Source: Thiosymbion sp942492625 (GTDB taxonomy: Bacteria > Pseudomonadota > Gammaproteobacteria > Chromatiales > Chromatiaceae). Taken from it: a DNA stretch of 64,000 nucleotides. The notes below the pieces were generated by a model. The model did not search any database. It was not told the DNA's origin and saw only the letters and a list, made by a program, of their open reading frames with translations. Below, piece after piece: positions 17,036 through 25,222 of the stretch; position 1 is the first letter of the stretch; each line of letters begins with the position of its first letter. The DNA is taken from the NCBI GenBank assembly GCA_942492625.1, contig CALOFM010000002.1, forward strand, positions 9,804 to 73,803, read 5' to 3'. Made by a program: the position numbers and the translations under genes.

Positions 17036-18558
17036 GCAAGCTTTCCCGGCGCCCACAACGCGAGGCCATCAAGGCGCAGCGGCGTCAAAAAAACAGCAAG
17101 AGAAAGCACTTCGAGCCCGACAGATAAGCGAAGGGCTTCTCCCCCGCACACCGCCGCCGCTGCCCAATACCTGCTCGGCCTACACCACGATCGTCCAGGA
17201 GCAGCAGGCGCGTGAGGAGGCCGTAACCGGGCAGCTGCGCATCCTGCGCCGCGAGTTGCCCCGTCTGCTCAAACGACTGGAGAAGATTCCCGATTTCAGA
17301 AACCCGCATAAGTGCCGGCACAAGTTGACGGTCCTGCTGCTCTACGGGCTGCTGATGTTCGTCTTCCAATTCGCCTCCCGACGCGAGGTCAACCGGGAGA
17401 TGACCCGCCCGCAGTTCGAGGCCAACCTGCGGCTGCTCTTTCCCGAACTCGAAACGCTGCCCCACGCCGACACCCTGTTTCGGCTGCTGCGCGACATCGA
17501 CGTCGCCCAAATCGAGCAGGCTCATATCGAGCTGGTCGGCCGCCTGATCCGCGCCAAGAAGTTCCGCCGTTACCTCATCAACAACTGCTATCCCATCGCC
17601 ATCGACGGCTCCCAGAAGTTCGCCCGCGACACCCTGTGGGACGAGAACCTGTTACAGCGCACCCACGGCAAGGGGGAGCATTGCCACACGCAGTACTTCG
17701 TCTACATCCTCGAGGCGAGCCTGGCCTTTCGTAACGGGATGGTCATTCCCCTGCTCAGCGAGTTTCTCGAGTACGCCAAGGGCGATACCGACAACAACAA
17801 ACAGGACTGCGAGCAGCGCGCCTTCCACCGCCTCAGCGCCCGGCTCAAGGCGCTGTTCCCGCGCCTTCCCCTCCTGCTGTTGCTCGACGGGCTCTACGCC
17901 AACGGACCGGTGATGCAGCGCTGCCGCCAATACAACTGGCAGTTCATGATCGTGCTCAAGGACAAAGATCTCCCCAGCGTCTGGGACGAGGTCAAGGCGC
18001 TGGCCCCGTTGCAGCCCGACAATCGGCTCAAGCGCACCTGGGGCGATCGCCACCAGCATTTCTTCTGGGTCAACGCCATCACGTATGAATTCACAAACGC
18101 CGGGCGCCAACGCCTGAGCCTGCACGTCGTGGTCTGCGAAGAGACCTGGGAGGTGGTGGACGAGCGGGGGCGAGACCGTTACCAAAACTGCTCGCCATGC
18201 CTGGCTCTCTCCAACCGCCCGCTCACGCGACATAACGTCCATGAACGCTGCAACCTCGGCGCGCGCTACCGCTGGGGCATCGAGGCCGGGTTCCTGGTGG
18301 AAAAACACCAGGGCTACCACTACGAGCACGCCTTTGCCTTGGACTGGAACGCCATGAAGGGCTATCACTACCTGATGCGTATGGCCCACCTGTTCAACAC
18401 CCTGGCCCGCTTCGCCCGCCACCTCAAGACCCTCTACGCCGAAGCTTGGCGTGCGCGGCGCCATCGCCTTCATCCGTCAATCCTGCGCCGCCCCCTGGTT
18501 GGATCCCGAGCGGGTTCGCGCACTCTGCAGCCAGCCTTTGCAACTCCAGCTCGAATAG
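17032..18558 (+). CDS. ISNCY-like transposase with frameshift at slippery site and later indel
   Basis: The protein starts MSKLSRRPQREAIKAQ. At the A7 run (17087-17093) the rest lies in the -1 frame (KQQEKALRARQ onward). The main body includes a DDE-like domain: YPIAIDGSQKFARDT (Asp), LLLLLDGLYANGPVM (Asp), and RWGIEAGFLVEKHQG (Glu). Near 18443 an extra G shifts the frame again. Removing it gives LYAELGVRGAIAF and a stop at 18556-18558. The first shift may be programmed; the second looks like mutation or sequence error. No terminal repeats were found. Length after correction is about 508 residues. Confidence 0.7.
17088..17094 (+). other. candidate -1 ribosomal frameshift heptamer A-AAA-AAC
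   Basis: In the start frame the codons read CAA AAA AAC. Slipping back one base gives AAA AAA C, the frame that encodes the transposase body. This matches the X-XXY-YYZ rule used by several insertion sequences. Confidence 0.5.
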
Positions 18559-18786
18559 GGCCGGTCCTGTCACTCGGAAAAAATCTCTGCCGCAATGAGG
18601 CAGATGTCATCCCTTGCGCCGCTGCCCTCCAAACCCCTCACAGTGCCCAACACCACGCCTGGCTGGCGGACTTTTCCAGGCGCTGACCGACTGCTTTTTC
18701 GGCTCATCGACTCCGTACTCCCCGCCTCGTGCGTGTCCGGCCATGCGGGGAGCAGGTCATGCTTCACGGCTGGGTCCGTCTCTGCT
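18559..18786. other. short spacer, possible right end of transposase element
   Basis: 228 bases between the transposase stop and convergent rlpA. It should contain the element's right end, but no inverted partner was found upstream of the DUF4338 gene. Confidence 0.3.
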
Positions 18787-19209
18787 TTAGTGCTTCGTCG
18801 GCTTTTTTCCCCATTTCAGCACCTCCAAGAGCACCGGGGCTTTGCCTTTCTCATGAAAAACCAGCGTCTTGGCAGTCTTAGTCGAAAGATCGATGATGAC
18901 ACCTCGGCGCCTGGCCCTCTTCGCCGGACCACGATCAACGATGCGGACCTTGGCCGAACGGCCGTTTTTTATATTGGTGACTCGCACGATAGTCCCGAAC
19001 GGCCATGAGGGATGGGCCGCCACCAGTGCCTGTTGATTGAATATCTCGCCGCTGGCAGTTTTCTTGCCATGCAATCTTTTGCCATAGTGGCTGGCCTTAC
19101 CACGCTGGGTTAGCAACACCGGATCGGCGGTAACCTGAGCCGGTTGCAGCCCGAGCGCGATCACGAGCGCGATGATGACTGACGACAGATAAGTCACCCG
19201 GATTCTCAT
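18787..19209 (-). CDS. rlpA: RlpA-like septal-ring lipoprotein / DPBB-fold transglycosylase
   Basis: The 140-residue protein opens with an N-terminal signal (hydrophobic run IIALVIALGL, likely cut after VTA near residue 29). A double-psi beta-barrel follows: QRGKASHYG, GKKTASGEIFN, AAHPSWPFGTIVRVTN and VRIVDRGP. These are the hallmarks of RlpA, which trims glycan strands lacking stem peptides. There is no lipobox Cys, so it is probably periplasmic and soluble. It also lacks a SPOR domain, unlike longer RlpA proteins. The frame is intact; GGAGAG precedes the start. It stands alone between a transposase and the carbonic anhydrase gene. Confidence 0.82.
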   Translation of the reverse strand: MRIRVTYLSSVIIALVIALGLQPAQVTADPVLLTQRGKASHYGKRLHGKKTASGEIFNQQALVAAHPSWPFGTIVRVTNIKNGRSAKVRIVDRGPAKRARRRGVIIDLSTKTAKTLVFHEKGKAPVLLEVLKWGKKPTKH

Positions 19210-19627
19210 GGAACTCTCCTCTCAGAGTATTCGCCCTATCCCAATAAAGGTGCGCAACGTGACATGAGATACGGGGTTTTGGCCCAAACTGTCAGAAATC
19301 TGCAGTAGGACGTGATTCCCTGGGCCTACTGCCGAACGCAATTTTGCTGAGATTTCGTTGAGTATCTGTTGGTTACCGTCTTCCTTGGCCGGCGAACTGC
19401 CTGCAGAGACCTCGGCGAAGCTTATACCCCGAAATTTCTCTGCGTTTTCACATGCCCTGGGTCAATAGCAGTCGAGCAGGCAGAGTCTTTAGCGTAAGTT
19501 TTCGTTCCATTGATTGTCAGACCCCGAAGCTTTTTGGCCTCGCGGGCAGGTCGCTATGTCCGTTGAAGGGCGAAAAGGAACGAGAGGAGACAGACTAGGG
19601 GGCAGAGGCTGTGCGTAAACAGCCGGA
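19210..19627. other. intergenic, rlpA promoter side; no gene seen
   Basis: About 418 bases upstream of rlpA and downstream of the carbonic anhydrase gene, both on the minus strand. No coding frame or clear terminator was recognised. Confidence 0.4.
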
Positions 19628-20260
19628 TCAGTCCGCGAAACGATAGATGGGGTCCACTTGGTCCGGAGCGCTGATCCGCGCATGCAAGTCCTGAAGTAGG
19701 CCGTCCCGGATGCTGTAGATCCAGCCGTGGATGGAGAGGAGTTGTCCCCGCTGCCAGGCATTCTGGACGATGGGGTTTTGGGCGACCCGTCTCACCTGAG
19801 CCATGACGTTCAGCTCACACAGGCGGTCGATGCGGGCCTCTCGGCTCGGCAGGGCCTCCATCTCGTCCCGGTGGCGGTGGTAGGTGTCCTTGATGTTGCG
19901 CAGCCAGTTGTCGATCAGCCCCAGGGACTTGTTGTCGTAGGCCGCGACCACGCCGCCGCAGCCGTAATGGCCACAGACGATCACATGCTTTACCTTCAGG
20001 TACTCCACGGCGAATTGCAGAACCGAAAGCAGATTGAGGTCCGTGTGCAACACCAGGTTGGCCACATTGCGGTGTACGAAGACCTCCCCCGGATCCATGC
20101 CGATGATCTGGTTGGCGGGTACCCGGCTGTCTGCACAGCCGATCCAGAGATAGTCCGGGGCCTGTTGCTGGGAAAGGCGCTCGAAAAAATCCGGATCCTT
20201 GGCCTTGATGGCCTGGGCCCAGCGGCGGTTGTTGGCAGCGAGGAGGGTGAGCTCGTCCAT
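19628..20260 (-). CDS. can: beta-class carbonic anhydrase
   Basis: From ATG 20260 (MDELTLLAANN) the 210-residue protein carries the beta-carbonic anhydrase zinc ligands Cys42, His98 and Cys101 and the catalytic dyad Asp44-Arg46 (WIGCADSRVPAN, VCGHYGCGG). The positions equal those of E. coli Can. It interconverts CO2 and bicarbonate in the cytoplasm. A longer open frame extends upstream to 20833 but has no conserved content, so I reject it. The gene is divergent from a biotin-dependent carboxylase pair, which uses bicarbonate, so a supply role is a fair inference. Confidence 0.92.
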   Translation of the reverse strand: MDELTLLAANNRRWAQAIKAKDPDFFERLSQQQAPDYLWIGCADSRVPANQIIGMDPGEVFVHRNVANLVLHTDLNLLSVLQFAVEYLKVKHVIVCGHYGCGGVVAAYDNKSLGLIDNWLRNIKDTYHRHRDEMEALPSREARIDRLCELNVMAQVRRVAQNPIVQNAWQRGQLLSIHGWIYSIRDGLLQDLHARISAPDQVDPIYRFAD

Positions 20261-20838
20261 GGGTGGGTGGTATAGAAACTGAGAAACCAACTGTATCGGG
20301 GTTGGAAGGCAAGGAACGCTACCATCGAAGGATGGCTCAAGCAAGGCCCTAGGCAAGGACACAGCAATTCCCGATGCCGGGCGAAAACCTGCGCCATCAG
20401 CGCCAAAATCGGTGCAGCGACGGCGACAACAATCAAGGACCGCATCATCAATGCCGCGGAGGGTTTCCCGGACGATCCGAACGCGGCAAAGCACCGTTCT
20501 TGCGCACTCCCTCCAGCCCTCCAGCCCTCCAGCAACAGATATACAACGACGCAAATCGGCAGCGAGCACGGCTGTTGCGGCATCGTTTTCGGCGAGGTTG
20601 ACGCACACTTCAAAATCTTCTTGCAAAGAGATTGTGCAGCGCAATATGATTCGCGCCCGCATGGTGTGGGATTTCAGCAAGTTATCTCTTATGAGTACGC
20701 ACCTCCGCCAAGGTGCCCTTATCCCGGGCGACCCGCCGCCCATCCCCACCGCTTGCTTGGCTGGTCTACTTTTTTGTGACCCCTCCGGACCTGTTGGCGT
20801 GCGGGCCCCGGGGTGTCGCATGCACGGGTGCAACCAAA
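20261..20838. promoter_or_regulatory. divergent control region between can and pccB; no gene
   Basis: 578 bases between two divergent genes of related function. Frames on both strands are open but lack family motifs, which is common in GC-rich DNA. Promoters for can and the carboxylase operon must lie here; no convincing -35/-10 pair was picked out by eye. Confidence 0.4.
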
Positions 20839-22371
20839 ATGCGTGAGATCGTCGAAAGGTTGGAAGAGAAGCGTTCGCTTGCGCGCGCAGGCGGCGGTGA
20901 GAAGCGCACGGCCTCGCAACACCGCAAGGGCAAGCTGACCGCTCGCGAGCGCATCGAGCTGTTGGTGGACGCCGGCTCCTTCGAGGAATGGGACACCTTC
21001 GTCGAGCATCGCTGCGTCGACTTCGGAATGGAGCAGGAGCGCGTGCCGGGCGACGGTGTGGTGACCGGTTACGGGACTATCAACGGGCGCCTGGTGTTCG
21101 TGTTCAGTCAGGACTTCACCGTCTTCGGCGGCAGCCTCTCGGAGACCCACGCCCGGAAGATCTGCAAGCTCATGGACCAGGCGGTCAAGGCCGGGGCGCC
21201 CGTGATCGGACTCAACGACTCCGGCGGGGCGCGCATCCAGGAGGGCGTGGACTCGCTCGCCGGCTATGCCGAGGTCTTCCAGCGCAACGTCGACGCCTCC
21301 GGGGTCGTCCCCCAGATCTCCCTGATCCTGGGGCCCTGCGCGGGCGGGGCGGTCTACTCGCCGGCCATGACCGACTTCATCTTCATGGTGAAGGATACCT
21401 CCTACATGTTCGTCACCGGTCCGGACGTGGTGAAGACCGTCACCCATGAGATGGTCAACGCCGAGGAACTGGGCGGCGCCATGACCCATGCCAGCCGCTC
21501 CGGCGTGGCCGACGCGGCCTTCGAGAACGACATCGACGCCCTGCTCTATGTGCGCCAACTGTTCAACTTCCTGCCCGGATCGAGCCGCGTAGCCCCCCCG
21601 ACCCGACCCACCAACGATCCCATCGACCGGGTCGAGCCCTCCCTGGACACCATGGTGCCGGACAACCCGAATCAGCCCTACGACATGCAGGAGCTGATCG
21701 AAAAGGTCGTCGACGAGGGGCACTTCTTCGCGATCAAGCCCGACTTCGCCCGCAACATCATCACCGGCTTCGGGCGCATGAACGGCTCCCCGGTGGGCAT
21801 CGTCGCCAACCAGCCCACCGTGCTGGCCGGCTGTCTGGATATCGACTCCTCCCTCAAGGCGGCGCGCTTCGTGCGGTTCTGCGACTGTTTCAACATCCCC
21901 ATCCTCACCTTCGTGGACGTGCCCGGCTTCCTGCCCGGCACCGTGCAGGAGTACGGGGGCATCATCAAGCACGGGGCCAAGCTCCTGTTCGCCTTTGCCC
22001 AGGCCACGGTGCCCAAGGTCACCCTGATCACCCGCAAGGCCTACGGCGGCGCCTACGACGTCATGAGCTCCAAGCACCTGCGCGGGGACATCAACTATGC
22101 CTGGCCGACGGCCGAGATCGCCGTCATGGGTCCCAAGGGCGCGGTGGAGATCATCTTTCGCGAAGAGATGGGCGATCCCGACCGCATCGCCGCACGCACC
22201 GAGGAATACCGGGCCAAGTTCGCCAATCCCTTCGTGGCCGCCCAGCGCGGATTCATCGACGATGTGATCATGCCGCGCGACACGCGTGGCCGCCTGTGCC
22301 ACGCCCTGGCGATGCTGCGGGACAAGCAGTCCCAGAGCCCGCAGCGAAAGCACGACAACCTGCCCCTTTGA
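20839..22371 (+). CDS. pccB: acyl-CoA (propionyl/acetyl-CoA) carboxylase, carboxyltransferase subunit beta
   Basis: The 510-residue product starts MREIVERLEEKRSLA. It carries the carboxyltransferase features of PccB/AccB: GKLTARERIELLVD, FSQDFTVFGGSLSE, GLNDSGGARIQEGV, GPCAGGAVYSPA in the N-domain, and DVPGFLPGTVQEY, ITRKAYGGAYDVM in the C-domain. It transfers carboxyl from carboxybiotin to propionyl- or acetyl-CoA. Fifteen bases separate it from the biotin-carrying subunit, so the two form an operon. No strong ribosome-binding site precedes 20839 and an upstream start is possible. The pair supports propionate assimilation or a 3-hydroxypropionate-type carbon route; substrate preference is not certain. 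Confidence 0.9.
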   Translation: MREIVERLEEKRSLARAGGGEKRTASQHRKGKLTARERIELLVDAGSFEEWDTFVEHRCVDFGMEQERVPGDGVVTGYGTINGRLVFVFSQDFTVFGGSLSETHARKICKLMDQAVKAGAPVIGLNDSGGARIQEGVDSLAGYAEVFQRNVDASGVVPQISLILGPCAGGAVYSPAMTDFIFMVKDTSYMFVTGPDVVKTVTHEMVNAEELGGAMTHASRSGVADAAFENDIDALLYVRQLFNFLPGSSRVAPPTRPTNDPIDRVEPSLDTMVPDNPNQPYDMQELIEKVVDEGHFFAIKPDFARNIITGFGRMNGSPVGIVANQPTVLAGCLDIDSSLKAARFVRFCDCFNIPILTFVDVPGFLPGTVQEYGGIIKHGAKLLFAFAQATVPKVTLITRKAYGGAYDVMSSKHLRGDINYAWPTAEIAVMGPKGAVEIIFREEMGDPDRIAARTEEYRAKFANPFVAAQRGFIDDVIMPRDTRGRLCHALAMLRDKQSQSPQRKHDNLPL

Positions 22372-22386
22372 TACGGAACCGCCACC

Positions 22387-24396
22387 ATGTTCAAAAAGAT
22401 CCTGATTGCCAACCGCGGGGAAATCGCGATTCGCATTCACCGCACGGCGAGCCGTATGGGCATCCCCACGGTGGCCGTGTACTCCGACGCCGACCGGTTC
22501 AGCCGCCATACCCGCATCTGCGACGAGGCCGTGCGCATCGGCCCCGGGCCGGCGAACGAGAGCTATCTGGTCGTCGACAACCTCGTCGCCGCCTGTCGCC
22601 AGAGCGGTGCCGATGCCGTGCATCCCGGCTACGGCTTCCTCTCGGAGAACGCCGCCTTCGCGCGGCGCCTGCAGGACGAGGACATCCACTTCATCGGCCC
22701 GAGCCCCGAGGCGATCGCCGCCATGGGCGACAAGATCGAGGCCAACCGCACGGCGAAGGAGGCGGGCCTGCCCACCGTCCCCGGACACTGGGACCCGATT
22801 GCGGATGCCGATGCGGCGGTTCAGATCGCTAAAAGTATCGGTCTGCCGGTGATGCTCAAGGCCGCCGCTGGCGGTGGGGGCAAGGGCATCCGTGTCGCCC
22901 ACACCGAAAAGGAGGTGCAGGAAGGCTTCCGGGTAACGACCAGCGAGGCCCGCAACAGCTTCGGCGACGAGCGGGTATTCATCGAGAAGTTCATCGAGGA
23001 GCCGCGCCATATCGAGATCCAGGTGCTCGGCGACCGCCATGGTCATGTGATCCACCTGGCCGAGCGGGAGTGCTCCATCCAGCGCCGGCACCAAAAGGTG
23101 ATCGAGGAGGCGCCCTCGGCCTTCCTGGACGAGGCGACCCGCCAGGCAATGGGCGGTGCGGCGGTGGCGCTGGCCAAGGTGGTGGGCTTCAGCACCGCCG
23201 GAACCGTCGAGTTCATCGTCGACCAACAACGCAACTTCTACTTCCTGGAGATGAACACCCGCCTGCAGGTCGAGCACGCGGTCACCGAGATGATCACCGG
23301 GCTGGACCTGGTCGAGTGGATGATCCGCATCACCAACGGCGAGCGCCTCACCATCAAGCAGGAGGACGTGCAGCTGCGCGGCTGGGCGGTGGAAACGCGC
23401 GTCTATGCCGAAGACCCAAATCGCGGCTTCATGCCTTCGACCGGACGCCTGATCCGCTATCGCACACCCGCCGAGGATCCGGAGGTACGGGTCGACAACG
23501 GCGTGTTCGAGGGCGGGGAGATCTCGCGTTTCTACGACCCCATGATCGCCAAGGTGAGCACCTGGGGCCCGGACCGCGAGCAGGCCGTGCGGCGGATGCG
23601 CATGGCCCTGGACGAGTTCTACATCCAGGGCGTGAGCCACAACATCGCCTTTCTCACCGCGCTGCTGGCCAACCCGCGGTTCCTGCAGGGGCGCCTGAGC
23701 ACCAACTTCATCCCCAGCGAGTATCCCGAGGGCTTCAGCCCGGCACCGCTGGAGCCGCAGGACCTCAATGCCATCATCGGCGCCGCCGCCCTCATGCACC
23801 TGAGATACATGCAGCGCGCCGCCCAGACCAGCGGCCAGATGCAGAGCTATCGCTTCCGTATTCCCGAGGAGTGGGAGGTCCTGGTCAACGACGAATACCA
23901 CTCGGTCTCCGTCCAGGCGACGTCCGAGGGGTTCGACATCCTCCGCGACGGGGGCCAGGTGATCGCGGTGCGCAGCGGCTGGGAGGTGGGCGACCCGGTG
24001 CTGAGCTGCACCGTCAACGCCCGCCCGGAGCGCTTCAAGGTGGTGCCCGAGGGCATCGGCTACATCCTCTACCACCTCGGGGCGGAGGTCCATGTGCGCG
24101 TCTACACCCGCACCGCCGCGCGCCTGGCGCGTCTGATGCCGGTCAAGGTCCCGCCGGACATGTCCATGTACCTGCTCTCCCCCATGCCCGGCCTGTTGCG
24201 GTCCATTGCGGTGAACGAGGGACAAGACGTCGAGACCGGCACGGAGCTCTGTGTCGTGGAGGCGATGAAGATGGAGAATATCCTGCGCGCCGGGCGGTCC
24301 GTCAAGATCGCCCACCTGCGCGCGCGACCCGGCGACATATTGACGGTAGGGCAGGTGATTCTGGAGTTCGAGACCGGGGCACAAGCGAGTCCTTGA
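22387..24396 (+). CDS. pccA: acyl-CoA carboxylase alpha subunit (biotin carboxylase plus BCCP)
   Basis: The 669-residue protein has a biotin carboxylase domain: FKKILIANRGEIA at the N-terminus, KAAAGGGGKGIRV for the ATP loop, FIEKFIEEPRHIEIQ, and EMNTRLQVEHAVTE. A linker domain and a C-terminal biotinyl domain with VVEAMKMENI (biotin Lys at about residue 628) follow. It carboxylates its own biotin with ATP and bicarbonate and hands it to the beta subunit encoded just upstream. The domain order and length match PccA/MccA-type subunits. No defects are seen. Confidence 0.93.
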   Translation: MFKKILIANRGEIAIRIHRTASRMGIPTVAVYSDADRFSRHTRICDEAVRIGPGPANESYLVVDNLVAACRQSGADAVHPGYGFLSENAAFARRLQDEDIHFIGPSPEAIAAMGDKIEANRTAKEAGLPTVPGHWDPIADADAAVQIAKSIGLPVMLKAAAGGGGKGIRVAHTEKEVQEGFRVTTSEARNSFGDERVFIEKFIEEPRHIEIQVLGDRHGHVIHLAERECSIQRRHQKVIEEAPSAFLDEATRQAMGGAAVALAKVVGFSTAGTVEFIVDQQRNFYFLEMNTRLQVEHAVTEMITGLDLVEWMIRITNGERLTIKQEDVQLRGWAVETRVYAEDPNRGFMPSTGRLIRYRTPAEDPEVRVDNGVFEGGEISRFYDPMIAKVSTWGPDREQAVRRMRMALDEFYIQGVSHNIAFLTALLANPRFLQGRLSTNFIPSEYPEGFSPAPLEPQDLNAIIGAAALMHLRYMQRAAQTSGQMQSYRFRIPEEWEVLVNDEYHSVSVQATSEGFDILRDGGQVIAVRSGWEVGDPVLSCTVNARPERFKVVPEGIGYILYHLGAEVHVRVYTRTAARLARLMPVKVPPDMSMYLLSPMPGLLRSIAVNEGQDVETGTELCVVEAMKMENILRAGRSVKIAHLRARPGDILTVGQVILEFETGAQASP

Positions 24397-24514
24397 CCGG
24401 GTCGTCCAGCGTAGGCGGGGCGTAACCGGCCATTCTGAGCCGTTATTCCATCCAGCGTGAATCTCTCTATCCTGTCGCCCACCGATTCGTTTTCTGAGCG
24501 GAAGGAGGGGCAGC

Positions 24515-24826
24515 ATGGACCCATCGACAGTACCGGCGAGGCGGCCGCGGATTCGGCGCAACCGCGATCAGTGGCGCGCGCTGCTGGAGCGCTTCGAGCG
24601 CAGCGGGCAGAGCCGCGAGCAGTTTTGTCGCGAGCGGAGCCTGAGCGTGAGCAGTTTCGAGCGCTGGCGACGGCAGCTGGGGAAAACGGTGGCGCCGCGC
24701 CAAGTAATCGCCGAGGAGCCAGTGTTCTTGGAGTTGCCGGCGGACGCGCGTGCTTCGAGCGAAGCATGGGAGGTGGAATTGCAGCTGGGTGCTGGCGTGT
24801 TCTTGCGCCTGCGCCGTCCGTGCTGA
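24515..24826 (+). CDS. tnpA: IS66 accessory protein TnpA
   Basis: The 103-residue basic protein contains WRALLERFERSGQSREQFCR and SVSSFERWRRQLGK, the helix-turn-helix pattern of IS66 TnpA. It ends TGC TGA and overlaps the GTG start of tnpB. IS66 elements need TnpA and TnpB along with TnpC for efficient transposition. The start ATG at 24515 follows GGAGGGGCAGC, a good ribosome-binding site. Confidence 0.85.
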   Translation: MDPSTVPARRPRIRRNRDQWRALLERFERSGQSREQFCRERSLSVSSFERWRRQLGKTVAPRQVIAEEPVFLELPADARASSEAWEVELQLGAGVFLRLRRPC

Positions 24827-25170
24827 GCGTCCCGCCCGGGCGGCGGGTGTGGCTGTGTATGCAGCCAACCGACATGCGCCGTTCCTTTGATGGTCTCTCG
24901 GCCCTGGTGCGCCAGCATCTGGGGGAGGACCCCGGCAGCGGCCAGTGGTTTGCCTTCATCAATCGGCGGCGCACACAAATCAAAATTTTGGCCTTCGAGG
25001 AGGGCGGCTACTGCGTGTGGAGCAAGCGCCTGGAGCAGGGCCAATTCGCGGCGCCGGGCGCTGCCGGTGCGCGCAAGCGCGCCCTGTGTCACACCGAATT
25101 GCTGGCCTTGCTCGAAGGGGTCGATCTGGTGATCACAAGGCAGCGAAAGCGCTACAGAATGGTGGCGTAA
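24820..25170 (+). CDS. tnpB: IS66 accessory protein TnpB (Orf2)
   Basis: Starting at GTG 24820, which overlaps tnpA, the 116-residue protein holds the TnpB signature: TDMRRSFDGLSALVRQHL, DPGSGQWFAFINRRRTQIK, then EGGYCVWSKRLEQG. The family is required for IS66 transposition but its biochemical role is unresolved. The frame is intact. Confidence 0.87.
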   Translation: MLSVPPGRRVWLCMQPTDMRRSFDGLSALVRQHLGEDPGSGQWFAFINRRRTQIKILAFEEGGYCVWSKRLEQGQFAAPGAAGARKRALCHTELLALLEGVDLVITRQRKRYRMVA

Positions 25171-25222
25171 AGGGCCGGCATCGATTAAAATATTCACAAC
25201 AAAAACAGATGGATAACCCACC

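Noticed and set aside
16292..18558. Druantia defence system
   Set aside because: Only the DUF4338 (DruA-like) gene is present; no helicase-type druE or other dru genes are near either copy.
20719..24561. 1280-codon open frame on the minus strand
   Set aside because: It lies opposite pccB and pccA, both with clear conserved domains; long antisense frames are common in GC-rich codon-biased genes, and this one is rich in His/Gly/Asp with no domain.
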